Positions 15,604-22,886 of a DNA stretch of 38,647 nucleotides are shown here, in pieces. The notes beneath the pieces are model-generated. The model searched no databases. It was not told the DNA's origin and saw only the letters and a program-made list of their open reading frames with translations. Source of the DNA: Eubacterium sp. (GTDB taxonomy: Bacteria; Bacillota; Clostridia; Lachnospirales; Lachnospiraceae); NCBI GenBank assembly GCA_022767895.1, contig JALENH010000140.1, forward strand, positions 1 through 38,647. The letters run 5' to 3'. A program made the translations under genes and the position numbers. Position 1 is the stretch's first letter. Every line of letters begins with the position of its first letter.

Positions 15604-16674
15604 ATGGACATGACATTGAGATGGTATGGAGAGGGAAACGACAGTGTAACATTGGATCAGATTCGCCAGATTCCCGGCGTGACCGGTGTAATCACCGCTC
15701 TTCATGATATTCCGGCAGGAGAGCCATGGACTTATGAAGACGTTATGAAACGCAAGAAAGAGGTAGAGGCCAAAGGCTTGAAATTAGTGGGCGTTGAGAG
15801 TATCAACGTGCATGAGGATATCAAAATTGGTCTTCCTACAAGGGACAAATTGATTGAAAATTATTGCAAGTCCCTGGAGGCAATTGGAAAAGCAGACATT
15901 CATCTGGTTTGCTACAACTTTATGCCGGTGTTTGACTGGACCAGAACTGATCTTGCCATGCCTTTGGAGGATGGCTCCACGGCACTTGCCTATGATTCCT
16001 CTATCATTGACGGAATTGACGCCAGTGAGATGTTTGACCGCATTGAGAAAGCCAGTGGCGGTTTCGTAATGCCGGGCTGGGAGCCAAACCGTCGGGATGA
16101 GATTATGGATTTGTTCGATAAGTATAAAGATGTAGATGCAGACAAGCTTCGTGAGAATTATAAATATTTCCTGGATGGAATTATGCCAACTTGCGAGAAG
16201 TATAAGATTAAGATGGCTGTGCATCCGGATGATCCGGCATGGGATGTTTTTGGACTTCCAAGAATTGTTACCTGTGAGGAGGATCTTTTGAAGATTGCTG
16301 AGATGAATCCAAGCATTTACAATGGATTTACCCTTTGCACCGGTTCCCTGGGAAGTAATTTGAACAACAACCTTCCGGAGATTATCCGCAATCCGAAAAT
16401 AGCAGAGAGAATCCATTTTGCTCATATCCGCAATATTAAATATGAGAATAAGGATTTGTTCCATGAGGTATCCCACTTGTCCAGCGATGGTAATCTGGAT
16501 ATGTATGAAATCGTGAAGGCGCTGATTGACATGGGCTTTGATGGCTGTATCCGTCCGGACCACGGACGGATGATTTGGGATGAGCAGGCAAGACCGGGTT
16601 ATGGGTTGTATGACCGTGCACTGGGAGTGGCTTATCTCAACGGATTATGGGAAGCAATTCACAAGAACAAATAA
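15604..16674 (+). CDS. uxuA: Mannonate dehydratase
   Basis: A 356-residue cytoplasmic enzyme that dehydrates D-mannonate to 2-keto-3-deoxy-D-gluconate in glucuronate catabolism. Length and motifs fit UxuA: H207 in HPDDPAW, C245 in LCTGSLG, H274 in HFAHIRN and D319 in RPDHGR are the expected metal-site residues. It lies 110 bases after aguA, a gap with small hairpins (for example TCGTG/CACGA at 15558-15572) but no convincing terminator or promoter. uxuB follows after 12 bases. SD AAGAGGT is eight bases before the ATG. Together with uxuB it processes the uronate released by AguA; the uronate isomerase needed before them is not in the window. Confidence 0.95.
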   Translation: MDMTLRWYGEGNDSVTLDQIRQIPGVTGVITALHDIPAGEPWTYEDVMKRKKEVEAKGLKLVGVESINVHEDIKIGLPTRDKLIENYCKSLEAIGKADIHLVCYNFMPVFDWTRTDLAMPLEDGSTALAYDSSIIDGIDASEMFDRIEKASGGFVMPGWEPNRRDEIMDLFDKYKDVDADKLRENYKYFLDGIMPTCEKYKIKMAVHPDDPAWDVFGLPRIVTCEEDLLKIAEMNPSIYNGFTLCTGSLGSNLNNNLPEIIRNPKIAERIHFAHIRNIKYENKDLFHEVSHLSSDGNLDMYEIVKALIDMGFDGCIRPDHGRMIWDEQARPGYGLYDRALGVAYLNGLWEAIHKNK

Positions 16675-16686
16675 AGGGAGGCAATT

Positions 16687-18294
16687 ATGAAGTTATTAGA
16701 TGTGGAAAATGGTTCCAGAAAAGAGTGGGAGGAGAAGGGCTATGAACTGCCGGCTTACGACAGGGAAGCTGTAAAGAAGGAAACAAAGGAAGCTCCGACC
16801 TGGGTTCATTTTGGTGCCGGTAATATTTTTCGTGCCTTTCCTGCTGCTAAACTGCAGGAGCTTCTGAACGATGGAAGCTATGATAAAGGTGTTATTGTGG
16901 CTGAAAGTTTTGACCATGAGATTATTACAAAAGCTTACAAACCCTATGATGGATTGAGTCTGTCTGTTGTTTTGAAGGCAGGCGGCACCATTGAAAAGCA
17001 TGTGGTAGGAAGTGTTGTGGAATCGCTGGTTGCGGATCCTTCGGAGCCGGAAGATTTTTGCAGATTGACAGAAATTTTTGAAAATCCTTCTCTGCAGATG
17101 GTGACCTTTACTATCACGGAAAAAGGCTATTCTTTAGTCAACGGAAAAGGTGAGAATCTTCCGGGGGTAGAGGATGGACTGGCGGCTGGGCCGGGACAGC
17201 AGAGTCATCTTATGGGACGGATTGCGACCCTCTGTTACGAGCGTTTTCAGAAAAATGCAGCGCCTCTGGCACTTGTCAGTACAGACAACTGCTCTCACAA
17301 CGGGGACAAGCTGAAGGCCGGTGTGATGGATTATGTGAAAGCGTGGAAAGAGGCCGGTAAAGTGGGAGACGACTTTGTATCTTATATGGAAGAAAAAATT
17401 TCTTTCCCATGGTCCATGATTGATAAGATTACGCCGAGACCGGACGAGAATGTCAAGGAGATGTTGGAGAAGGACGGTTTTGAAGATACGGAACTGATTA
17501 TTACAAGCCGCAACACCTATACAGCTCCTTTTGTGAATTCCGAGGAGACCGGTTATCTTGTAATTGAGGATGATTTCCCCAATGGCCGTCCGCCATTGGA
17601 AAAAGCAGGAATTGTCTTTACGGAGAGAGAGACGGTGGATAAGGTAGAAAAAATGAAGGTTTGTACCTGCCTGAATCCGCTGCATACGGCACTGGCAATT
17701 TACGGCTGTATGCTTGGGCATACTTCTATTCACGATGAGATGGAGGATGCTGAGCTGAGCACCCTGATTGAGAAAATGTGTTATGACGAGGCAATGCCGG
17801 TGGTTGTAGATCCGGGTGTTATCAATCCGAAAGAGTTTGCGGAAGCTGTTTTGAAAAAACGTCTTCCCAATCCTTTTATGCCGGATACCCCACAGCGTAT
17901 CGCCTGCGATACATCCCAGAAACTGCCGATTCGATTTGGCGAGACCATCAAATTGTATCAGTCCAGAGAGGATTTAGATCCGAAGAACCTGACATTGATT
18001 CCTCTTGTACTGGCAGGATGGTGCCGTTATCTCATGGGAGTGGATGATGAAGGAAATGCATTTGAGCAGAGTCCGGATCCTCGTCTGGATGAGGTGAAAG
18101 CCTACGTGCAGGGAATCTCCTTTGGAGATAGCAATGTGCATGCGGCACTGAAACCGATTCTTTCCGATGCTACCATATTTGCCGTAGATCTTTATGAAGT
18201 GGGACTTGGTGAGAAGGTAGAGGGAATGTTTGTGGAACTGATTGCAGGACCGGGAGCGATTCGTGCGACATTAAAGAAGTATACGAAGGCCTAA
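16687..18294 (+). CDS. uxuB: Fructuronate reductase, mannitol dehydrogenase family
   Basis: A 535-residue polyol dehydrogenase-type oxidoreductase expected to reduce D-fructuronate to D-mannonate with NADH. The N-terminal Rossmann motif is VHFGAGNIFRAF, the family signature SMIDKITPRP is present, and the catalytic-region sequence KVCTCLNPLHTALAIYG carries the usual Lys, Asn and His. Tagaturonate reductase or mannitol dehydrogenase are alternatives within the family, but the tight pairing with uxuA (12-base gap, SD GGGAGGC) points to fructuronate reductase. This is the E. coli-type UxuB rather than the short-chain dehydrogenase used by Bacillus subtilis. It is the last gene of the island and runs into the terminator at 18299. 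Confidence 0.88.
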   Translation: MKLLDVENGSRKEWEEKGYELPAYDREAVKKETKEAPTWVHFGAGNIFRAFPAAKLQELLNDGSYDKGVIVAESFDHEIITKAYKPYDGLSLSVVLKAGGTIEKHVVGSVVESLVADPSEPEDFCRLTEIFENPSLQMVTFTITEKGYSLVNGKGENLPGVEDGLAAGPGQQSHLMGRIATLCYERFQKNAAPLALVSTDNCSHNGDKLKAGVMDYVKAWKEAGKVGDDFVSYMEEKISFPWSMIDKITPRPDENVKEMLEKDGFEDTELIITSRNTYTAPFVNSEETGYLVIEDDFPNGRPPLEKAGIVFTERETVDKVEKMKVCTCLNPLHTALAIYGCMLGHTSIHDEMEDAELSTLIEKMCYDEAMPVVVDPGVINPKEFAEAVLKKRLPNPFMPDTPQRIACDTSQKLPIRFGETIKLYQSREDLDPKNLTLIPLVLAGWCRYLMGVDDEGNAFEQSPDPRLDEVKAYVQGISFGDSNVHAALKPILSDATIFAVDLYEVGLGEKVEGMFVELIAGPGAIRATLKKYTKA

Positions 18295-18298
18295 AACC

Positions 18299-18372
18299 AA
18301 AAGGAATTTCAATCGACTCGAGAAGAGATGATGCTTCGCATCAAATTCTCTCGCTGATTGAAATTCCTTTTT
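18299..18372. terminator. Strong bidirectional terminator between uxuB and sigG
   Basis: A 16-bp perfect stem pairs AAAAGGAATTTCAATC (18299-18314) with GATTGAAATTCCTTTT (18356-18371). A second hairpin sits inside it (TGATGC, TTC, GCATCA plus flanking CGAGA/TCTCG pairing). A T-run follows on the + strand, and the minus-strand read-out also ends in T-rich sequence (TTTTGGTTTT), so it can stop both convergent genes. Confidence 0.9.
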
Positions 18373-18413
18373 CGTTTCGTGTAACAATCTGATATATATA
18401 GTAACTATTATTC

Positions 18414-19190
18414 CTACTGCAAATGATTCTTCATCAGATTCAGTGCATTCTTTTCCAGTCTTGAAACCTGTGCCTGGGAAATATGGATTTCCTCTGCGAC
18501 CTCCATTTGGGTTTTGCCCTCGAAATAGCGAAGCTTGATAATGTTATTTTCCCGTTCAGGCAGGTGGTCCAGGGCATCCTTCAAGGAGAGATGTTCTACC
18601 CAACTTGATTCCTTGTTCTTTTTGTCGCTGATTTGATCCATGATATACAGTGTGTCACCACCTTCGGAATAAACAGGCTCATAGAGGGAGACCGGGCTTT
18701 GGATAGCATCCAGAGCGAAGGCAATATCCTCGGGAGAGACATCGATCACTTTTGAGATATCCTCAAGGGTAGGCTCTGTTTCCTGCTTTTTCATTAACGC
18801 CTCTTTTGCATAAATAGCTTTGTATGCTGTATCACGGAGTGAGCGGCTGACACGGATGGCATTGTTATCCCGAAGATAGCGGCGTACTTCGCCAATGATC
18901 ATGGGGACCGCATAGGTGGAAAATTTGACATCCTGTGTTACATCAAAATTATCGATGGCTTTGATGAGTCCGATGCAGCCAATCTGAAACAGATCATCGA
19001 TGTTTTCATTACTGTTATTAAAACGCTGGATAATGCTGAGAACCAGCCGGAGATTGCCACGAATATACTGTTCTCTTGCCTCTTTATCTCCATTTTTTAT
19101 CTTGTCAAAAAGTTCTTTTTTCTCATCATTGGAAAGGAGTGGGAGTTTGCTGGTGTTGATTCCACAGATTTCAACTTTGTAGTGTGCCAT
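18414..19190 (-). CDS. sigG: RNA polymerase forespore sigma factor SigG
   Basis: A 258-residue sigma-70 family protein (B. subtilis SigG is 260). The N-terminus KVEICGINTSKLPLLSNDEK is the hallmark of SigG, followed by region 2 (DDLFQIGCIGLIKAIDNFD, then KFSTYAVPMIIGEVRRYLRD), region 3, and region 4 with a helix-turn-helix (MEVAEEIHISQAQVSRLEKN). It directs late forespore gene expression during sporulation. SD AGGAGG (plus-strand 19199-19204) lies 8 bases before the start. A consensus SigF/SigG promoter lies upstream at 19234-19263. It is convergent with uxuB and divergent from the ylmC-like gene. In many clostridia sigG sits near ylmC and nrdR in one orientation; here it faces away from them. 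Confidence 0.96.
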   Translation of the reverse strand: MAHYKVEICGINTSKLPLLSNDEKKELFDKIKNGDKEAREQYIRGNLRLVLSIIQRFNNSNENIDDLFQIGCIGLIKAIDNFDVTQDVKFSTYAVPMIIGEVRRYLRDNNAIRVSRSLRDTAYKAIYAKEALMKKQETEPTLEDISKVIDVSPEDIAFALDAIQSPVSLYEPVYSEGGDTLYIMDQISDKKNKESSWVEHLSLKDALDHLPERENNIIKLRYFEGKTQMEVAEEIHISQAQVSRLEKNALNLMKNHLQ

Positions 19191-19233
19191 GTCGGTTTCC
19201 TCCTATTGCCTTTTTAGATAATTATTCTCCTTT

Positions 19234-19263
19234 TAGCATGAACGGAGTGGGAACGATTTATGC
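19234..19263 (-). promoter_or_regulatory. SigF/SigG-type forespore promoter of sigG
   Basis: On the minus strand GCATA (19263-19259) and CATGCTA (19240-19234) are separated by 18 bases. Both match the B. subtilis SigG consensus (gHATR, 17-18 bases, CATNHTA) at every constrained position. It lies about 45 bases upstream of the sigG start codon, in the correct orientation, so forespore-specific and probably autoregulatory transcription is expected. Confidence 0.75.
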
Positions 19264-19308
19264 GTCCAATCATAGAATAATCGTAAGAATAGAAAGCGGA
19301 GTTAGGAC

Positions 19309-19569
19309 ATGCGGATTTGCGATCTCAAAGAAAAGGAAGTCATAAATATATGCGATGGCGAGCGAATGGGCTTTGTGGAGGATGTGGAATTTGATTTGTG
19401 CACAGGAAAGATTACCCATATTATCATTCCCGGGCCGTGTAAATTTTTTGGTGTACTGGGAAGAGAAGAAGAGTACATTATTGAAATTTGTCATATATGC
19501 AAAATTGGTGAGGACCTGATTTTAGTGGAAGTAAATAAGGAAAGAGTTACCAAAAAATGTGGAATGTAG
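19309..19569 (+). CDS. ylmC: YlmC/YmxH family sporulation-associated PRC-barrel protein
   Basis: An 86-residue small protein with the PRC-barrel fold pattern: DLKEKEVINICDGERMGFVED then DVEFDLCTGKITHIIIPG, and IKFFG-like KFFGVLGREEEYIIE. I recognise it as the YlmC/YmxH family, conserved in spore formers and commonly next to sigG. The molecular role is not established. SD GGAG at 19298-19301 supports the ATG. It has four cysteines in its second half (ICHICKIG and KKCGM), as often in clostridial members. nrdR follows after its own promoter. Confidence 0.85.
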   Translation: MRICDLKEKEVINICDGERMGFVEDVEFDLCTGKITHIIIPGPCKFFGVLGREEEYIIEICHICKIGEDLILVEVNKERVTKKCGM

Positions 19570-19571
19570 AC

Positions 19572-19600
19572 TTTACTTCTGAGGGGAAATCCGATATACT
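19572..19600 (+). promoter_or_regulatory. Probable sigma-A promoter of nrdR
   Basis: TTTACT at 19572-19577 and TATACT at 19595-19600 have a 17-base spacer and lie about 30 bases upstream of the nrdR start. The leader would be very short, with SD AAAAGGAGAG. Confidence 0.65.
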
Positions 19601-19630
19601 TACAGTAGTAGAAAAAAAGGAGAGAAAATT

Positions 19631-20101
19631 ATGAAATGTCCATTTTGTTCTGAGGAAAATACAAAGGTAATCGACTCTCGTCCGGCAGATGACAATAGTT
19701 CCATCCGCCGTCGTCGTCAATGTGAAAAATGCGGAAAACGTTTCACTACCTATGAAAAGCTGGAGACGATTCCGCTCGTTGTAATTAAGAAAGATCAGGC
19801 GAGAGAACCCTATGACCGTTCCAAGATAGAGAAGGGCGTATTCCGCTCCTGTATCAAGCGTCCGATCTCTGTGGATCAGATTAATGAACTGGTGGACTCT
19901 GTCGAGAGTGCTGTTTTTAATCTGGGGGAGAAGGAAGTGCCAAGCAGCCAGATTGGTGAGATATTGATGGACAGACTGCAGAAACTGGATCCGGTGGCAT
20001 ATGTCCGTTTTGCTTCCGTATATCGTGAATTTAAGGATGTTAATACTTTTGTGGATGAAATTAAAAAATTGTTGGATCATCAGGGAACCATAGAAGATTA
20101 A
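19631..20101 (+). CDS. nrdR: Transcriptional repressor NrdR
   Basis: A 156-residue regulator of ribonucleotide reductase genes. The N-terminal zinc ribbon has C3, C6, C31 and C34 (MKCPFC and CEKCGKRF), with the arginine-rich IRRRRQC segment that contacts DNA. An ATP-cone domain follows from about residue 49 (PLVVIKKDQAREPYDRSKIE to about residue 140). Length matches the family. It senses ATP/dATP and represses nrd operons when dATP is high. No NrdR box pair was noticed near its own promoter. SD AAGGAGAG precedes the start. Confidence 0.97.
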   Translation: MKCPFCSEENTKVIDSRPADDNSSIRRRRQCEKCGKRFTTYEKLETIPLVVIKKDQAREPYDRSKIEKGVFRSCIKRPISVDQINELVDSVESAVFNLGEKEVPSSQIGEILMDRLQKLDPVAYVRFASVYREFKDVNTFVDEIKKLLDHQGTIED

Positions 20102-20109
20102 AAAAGGAC

Positions 20110-20138
20110 TTGCACACTCTCATGACGTGTGATATGAT
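20110..20138 (+). promoter_or_regulatory. Probable sigma-A promoter of the comM-dprA pair
   Basis: TTGCAC at 20110-20115 and TATGAT at 20133-20138 with a 17-base spacer. The TTG here could be mistaken for a start codon of the comM-like gene, but it is better explained as the -35 element, since the real SD and ATG lie at 20161-20175. Confidence 0.7.
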
Positions 20139-20172
20139 GAAGATGGATCAATCCTCGGATGAGGAGGACTTT

Positions 20173-21705
20173 ATGTTTAATAAAGTGTTTGGTGCAGATG
20201 TGTCAGGTGTGGAAGCCCGGGTCATTTGCATCGAGGCAGACGTCAGTGACGGACTGCCTGTTTTTGATATGGTTGGTTTTCTTGCCTCGGCAGTGAAGGA
20301 GGCGAGAGAGCGGGTGCGCATTGCGGTGCGCCAGATGGGAATCCGCTTTCCGGCGAAGCGGATTACTGTTAACTTGTCGCCGGCGAATCTGCGCAAGGAA
20401 GGGACTTCTTTTGACCTTCCCATTGCTATTTCTCTTTTGACCGCATTCGGTCATCTATCCTGTGAATGCACGGAAAATACGCTTTTTATTGGTGAATTGG
20501 GCTTGGACGGTACGTTATATGCTGTCAACGGTGTGCTTGCTATGGTTCTTGCCGGAAGGGAGCAGGGGATTCATCGTTTTGTCGTTCCCACTGCCAATGT
20601 TTGGGAGGCCGCAGTTCTTCAGGATATTGAACTTTATGGCATGGACACGCTGAAACAGACGGTTCAGTTTTTGCGGGGAGACATCGAAAAAGAGAAAGTA
20701 CATATCTCTTTTGAACAGTGGCAGAATTCCCAAGAGGATTCTGTAGATTTTTCTGACATAGTGGGACAGAGTGCGATGAAACGGGCGGCAGAGATTGCTG
20801 TCAGCGGCAGACACAATTTATTGATGATTGGACCACCGGGAAGTGGTAAAACCATGCTTGCCAAACGTCTGCCGACCATTATGCCGCGGATGGATATGGA
20901 GGAAAGTCTGGAGATTACGAGACTTTACAGCATATGTGGTCTTTTGCCGGAGCGTACTTCTGTAGTTACAAAGCGCCCCTTTCGTGCACCACATCATACT
21001 GTTACGCCTACAGCTCTTACCGGAGGAGGGAGAATCCCCATGCCGGGAGAAATTACATTGGCATCGAAGGGCGTACTTTTTTTAGATGAGCTTCCGGAAT
21101 TTTCCAGAGCTTCTCTGGAGGTGCTTCGTCAGCCTTTAGAGGAGCACAAAGTTACGATATCCCGTGTGGGAAAGAGTTACGAATATCCTTCCGACTGTTC
21201 CTTTGTGGCGGCCATGAATCCTTGTCGCTGCGGCTATTTTCCTGACCGGGATAAATGCCGCTGTACCGTGGGAGAGATTCGGAAATACCTGGCGAAAGTT
21301 AGTGAACCACTCTTAGACCGCATGGATTTGTGTGTGGAGACAGGACTTCCCGATTTTCATTTATATGGGCACGAAAATGAGAGCTCAGCAGATATTCGGG
21401 AACGTGTAAGCCGGGCCATGGAGATGCAAAGGATGCGGTACCGGGAAGAAAGCTTTTCCTACAATGGGGAATTGACAGGGACCGCTCTTAAAAAATACTG
21501 TCCTCTGGGCAAAAAAGAGCGCGAATATCTGGAAATGCTTTTTCAGGGACAGGAACTGAGCATGCGGCGTATATCCCGGATTATCAAAGTGTCCCGTACG
21601 ATTGCGGATTTGGCAGGGAGCAATGATATTCGAGAGGAACATATCACGGAAGCAGTTCGCTTTCGCAGTGTGGACCGGAAATATTGGGGGGTGGCAGAAG
21701 GATGA
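20173..21705 (+). CDS. comM: ComM/YifB-type Mg-chelatase-like AAA+ ATPase
   Basis: A 510-residue protein. The N-terminal domain is Lon-S5-like (FNKVFGADVSGVEARVICIE to about residue 165). A Mg-chelatase-type AAA+ core follows with Walker A GPPGSGKTML near residue 220, Walker B VLFLDELPEF, and a cysteine-bearing NPCRCGYFPDRDKCRC loop. It ends in the Mg_chelatase_C helical domain. In proteobacteria ComM is a branch-migration helicase that aids integration of transforming DNA; the same role here is inferred. The ATG at 20173 is preferred because GAGGAGGA at 20161-20168 is the SD and the family begins at MFNKVFGA. It overlaps dprA by 4 bases, which links it to DNA uptake or recombination. Confidence 0.9.
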   Translation: MFNKVFGADVSGVEARVICIEADVSDGLPVFDMVGFLASAVKEARERVRIAVRQMGIRFPAKRITVNLSPANLRKEGTSFDLPIAISLLTAFGHLSCECTENTLFIGELGLDGTLYAVNGVLAMVLAGREQGIHRFVVPTANVWEAAVLQDIELYGMDTLKQTVQFLRGDIEKEKVHISFEQWQNSQEDSVDFSDIVGQSAMKRAAEIAVSGRHNLLMIGPPGSGKTMLAKRLPTIMPRMDMEESLEITRLYSICGLLPERTSVVTKRPFRAPHHTVTPTALTGGGRIPMPGEITLASKGVLFLDELPEFSRASLEVLRQPLEEHKVTISRVGKSYEYPSDCSFVAAMNPCRCGYFPDRDKCRCTVGEIRKYLAKVSEPLLDRMDLCVETGLPDFHLYGHENESSADIRERVSRAMEMQRMRYREESFSYNGELTGTALKKYCPLGKKEREYLEMLFQGQELSMRRISRIIKVSRTIADLAGSNDIREEHITEAVRFRSVDRKYWGVAEG

Positions 21706-22775
21706 ATCAAGAAGAGGAAAAATATCTTTTTTGGCTTTGCTCGATACATGGTCTTGGGCTTTCAGCTATCCGGAAGGTCCATGACATCTTTTCGACGGCA
21801 GAGGCAATCTACTATGCTACGGAAGAGCAGATTATGGGTGCGGATGCCTTGAAAAAGCGAGAGCGGGAACTTGTCGCAGAGGCAAGAAATAAGAAAAACT
21901 GGGAAAGTGAATGGGAAAAAATGCGAGAAAAGAAAATCCAATTTGTTTCCTTTTTTCACGAACAATATCCGGAGGCTCTCCGGAATCTCTACCAGCCACC
22001 AAAGAAACTTCTGGTAAAAGGGAAACTCCCCTCAAAGGAGCGTGTCTCCATCGGTGTTGTGGGAGCCAGAAACTGTACACCCTATGGAAGGGATATGGCG
22101 AGAGTGTTTGGATACCGTCTGGCTGAGGGGGGCGTTCAGGTTATCAGCGGCATGGCTCTGGGTATTGACGGCTGGAGTCATCAGGGAGCTTTGGAAGCGG
22201 GAGGAGATACCTTTGCCGTACTTGGCTCCGGTGTGGAAGTATGTTACCCTGTCCGTCATCAGCGGCTTTATGAAAGCATCCGGAAACACGGGGGTGTGTT
22301 TTCGGAGTTTCCGGCATATGCCCGTGCACAGCCCGCATTCTTTCCCATGAGAAACCGTATTATTAGTGGATTGTCAGACGGAATCCTTGTGGTGGAGGCG
22401 AGAGAAAAAAGTGGTTCACTGATTACCGCGGACGCTGCCTTAGAGCAGGGCAAGGATGTATTTGTGATTCCCGGAAGGATTGGGGATGAATTAAGTGTTG
22501 GGTGCAACCGCCTGATTCGGCAGGGAGCAGTACCGGTCCTTTCGCCAGACGATATTCTGGAGTATTATGGTCTGAATACAAAGGAGAAAATAGAACCGGA
22601 AACGGGTATGGAGAGGGAAGTTTTGGAATATATTGGAGCAAGACCGACCCATATGGATGAATTGGCAAAGGGACTGGATGTATCGCAGACAGACCTTATG
22701 AAGTGTATTTTGAAACTGAAAAGGCAGGACCTGGTGGAGGAGATACAGAGGGGGTACTTTATGAAAAAAATATAA
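21702..22775 (+). CDS. dprA: DNA-processing protein DprA
   Basis: A 357-residue protein that loads RecA on incoming single-stranded DNA during natural transformation. It has an N-terminal helical/SAM-like region (residues 1-90), then the Rossmann-fold DprA core beginning GVVGARNCTPYGRDMA. The core contains ISGMALGIDGWSHQGALE, AVLGSGVEVCYP, FPMRNRIISGLSDG and SGSLITADAALEQGKDVF, all diagnostic. A C-terminal winged-helix DML1-like domain follows at about residues 295-355. The start at 21702 overlaps the comM stop (ATGA), so the two are co-translated. Presence of dprA alone does not prove competence. Confidence 0.96.
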   Translation: MNQEEEKYLFWLCSIHGLGLSAIRKVHDIFSTAEAIYYATEEQIMGADALKKRERELVAEARNKKNWESEWEKMREKKIQFVSFFHEQYPEALRNLYQPPKKLLVKGKLPSKERVSIGVVGARNCTPYGRDMARVFGYRLAEGGVQVISGMALGIDGWSHQGALEAGGDTFAVLGSGVEVCYPVRHQRLYESIRKHGGVFSEFPAYARAQPAFFPMRNRIISGLSDGILVVEAREKSGSLITADAALEQGKDVFVIPGRIGDELSVGCNRLIRQGAVPVLSPDDILEYYGLNTKEKIEPETGMEREVLEYIGARPTHMDELAKGLDVSQTDLMKCILKLKRQDLVEEIQRGYFMKKI

Positions 22776-22782
22776 ATTTTGC

Positions 22783-22811
22783 TTGAAAGGCTGATAAAAA
22801 TGGTGTATGCT
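22783..22811 (+). promoter_or_regulatory. Probable sigma-A promoter of topA
   Basis: TTGAAA at 22783-22788 and TATGCT at 22806-22811 with an exact 17-base spacer. Just downstream, AATTTTCAGGAACAG at 22824-22838 is an 11 of 15 match to the CodY box, which may be chance. Confidence 0.7.
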
Positions 22812-22886
22812 AGGACTTGTTGAAATTTTCAGGAACAGAACAATCCGGAAACAGTGGAATGCTGACGCTTCGGAATGGAGGGTAAT

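Noticed and set aside
15784-16563. 259-codon minus-strand open frame opposite uxuA
   Set aside because: uxuA has all expected metal-site motifs in the sense strand; the antisense frame has none and no start signal.
19590-19597. TCCGATAT upstream of nrdR as a sigma-D -10
   Set aside because: No TAAA at 14-16 bases upstream; the overlapping TTTACT-17-TATACT sigma-A-like promoter explains the region better.
20110-20172. Possible TTG start of comM giving 21 extra residues
   Set aside because: The TTG is the first part of a good -35 element (TTGCAC-17-TATGAT), and a strong SD precedes the ATG at 20173, where family proteins begin.
22824-22838. CodY box in the topA leader
   Set aside because: Only 11 of 15 positions match and the right half is poor; several such matches are expected by chance in a window of this size.
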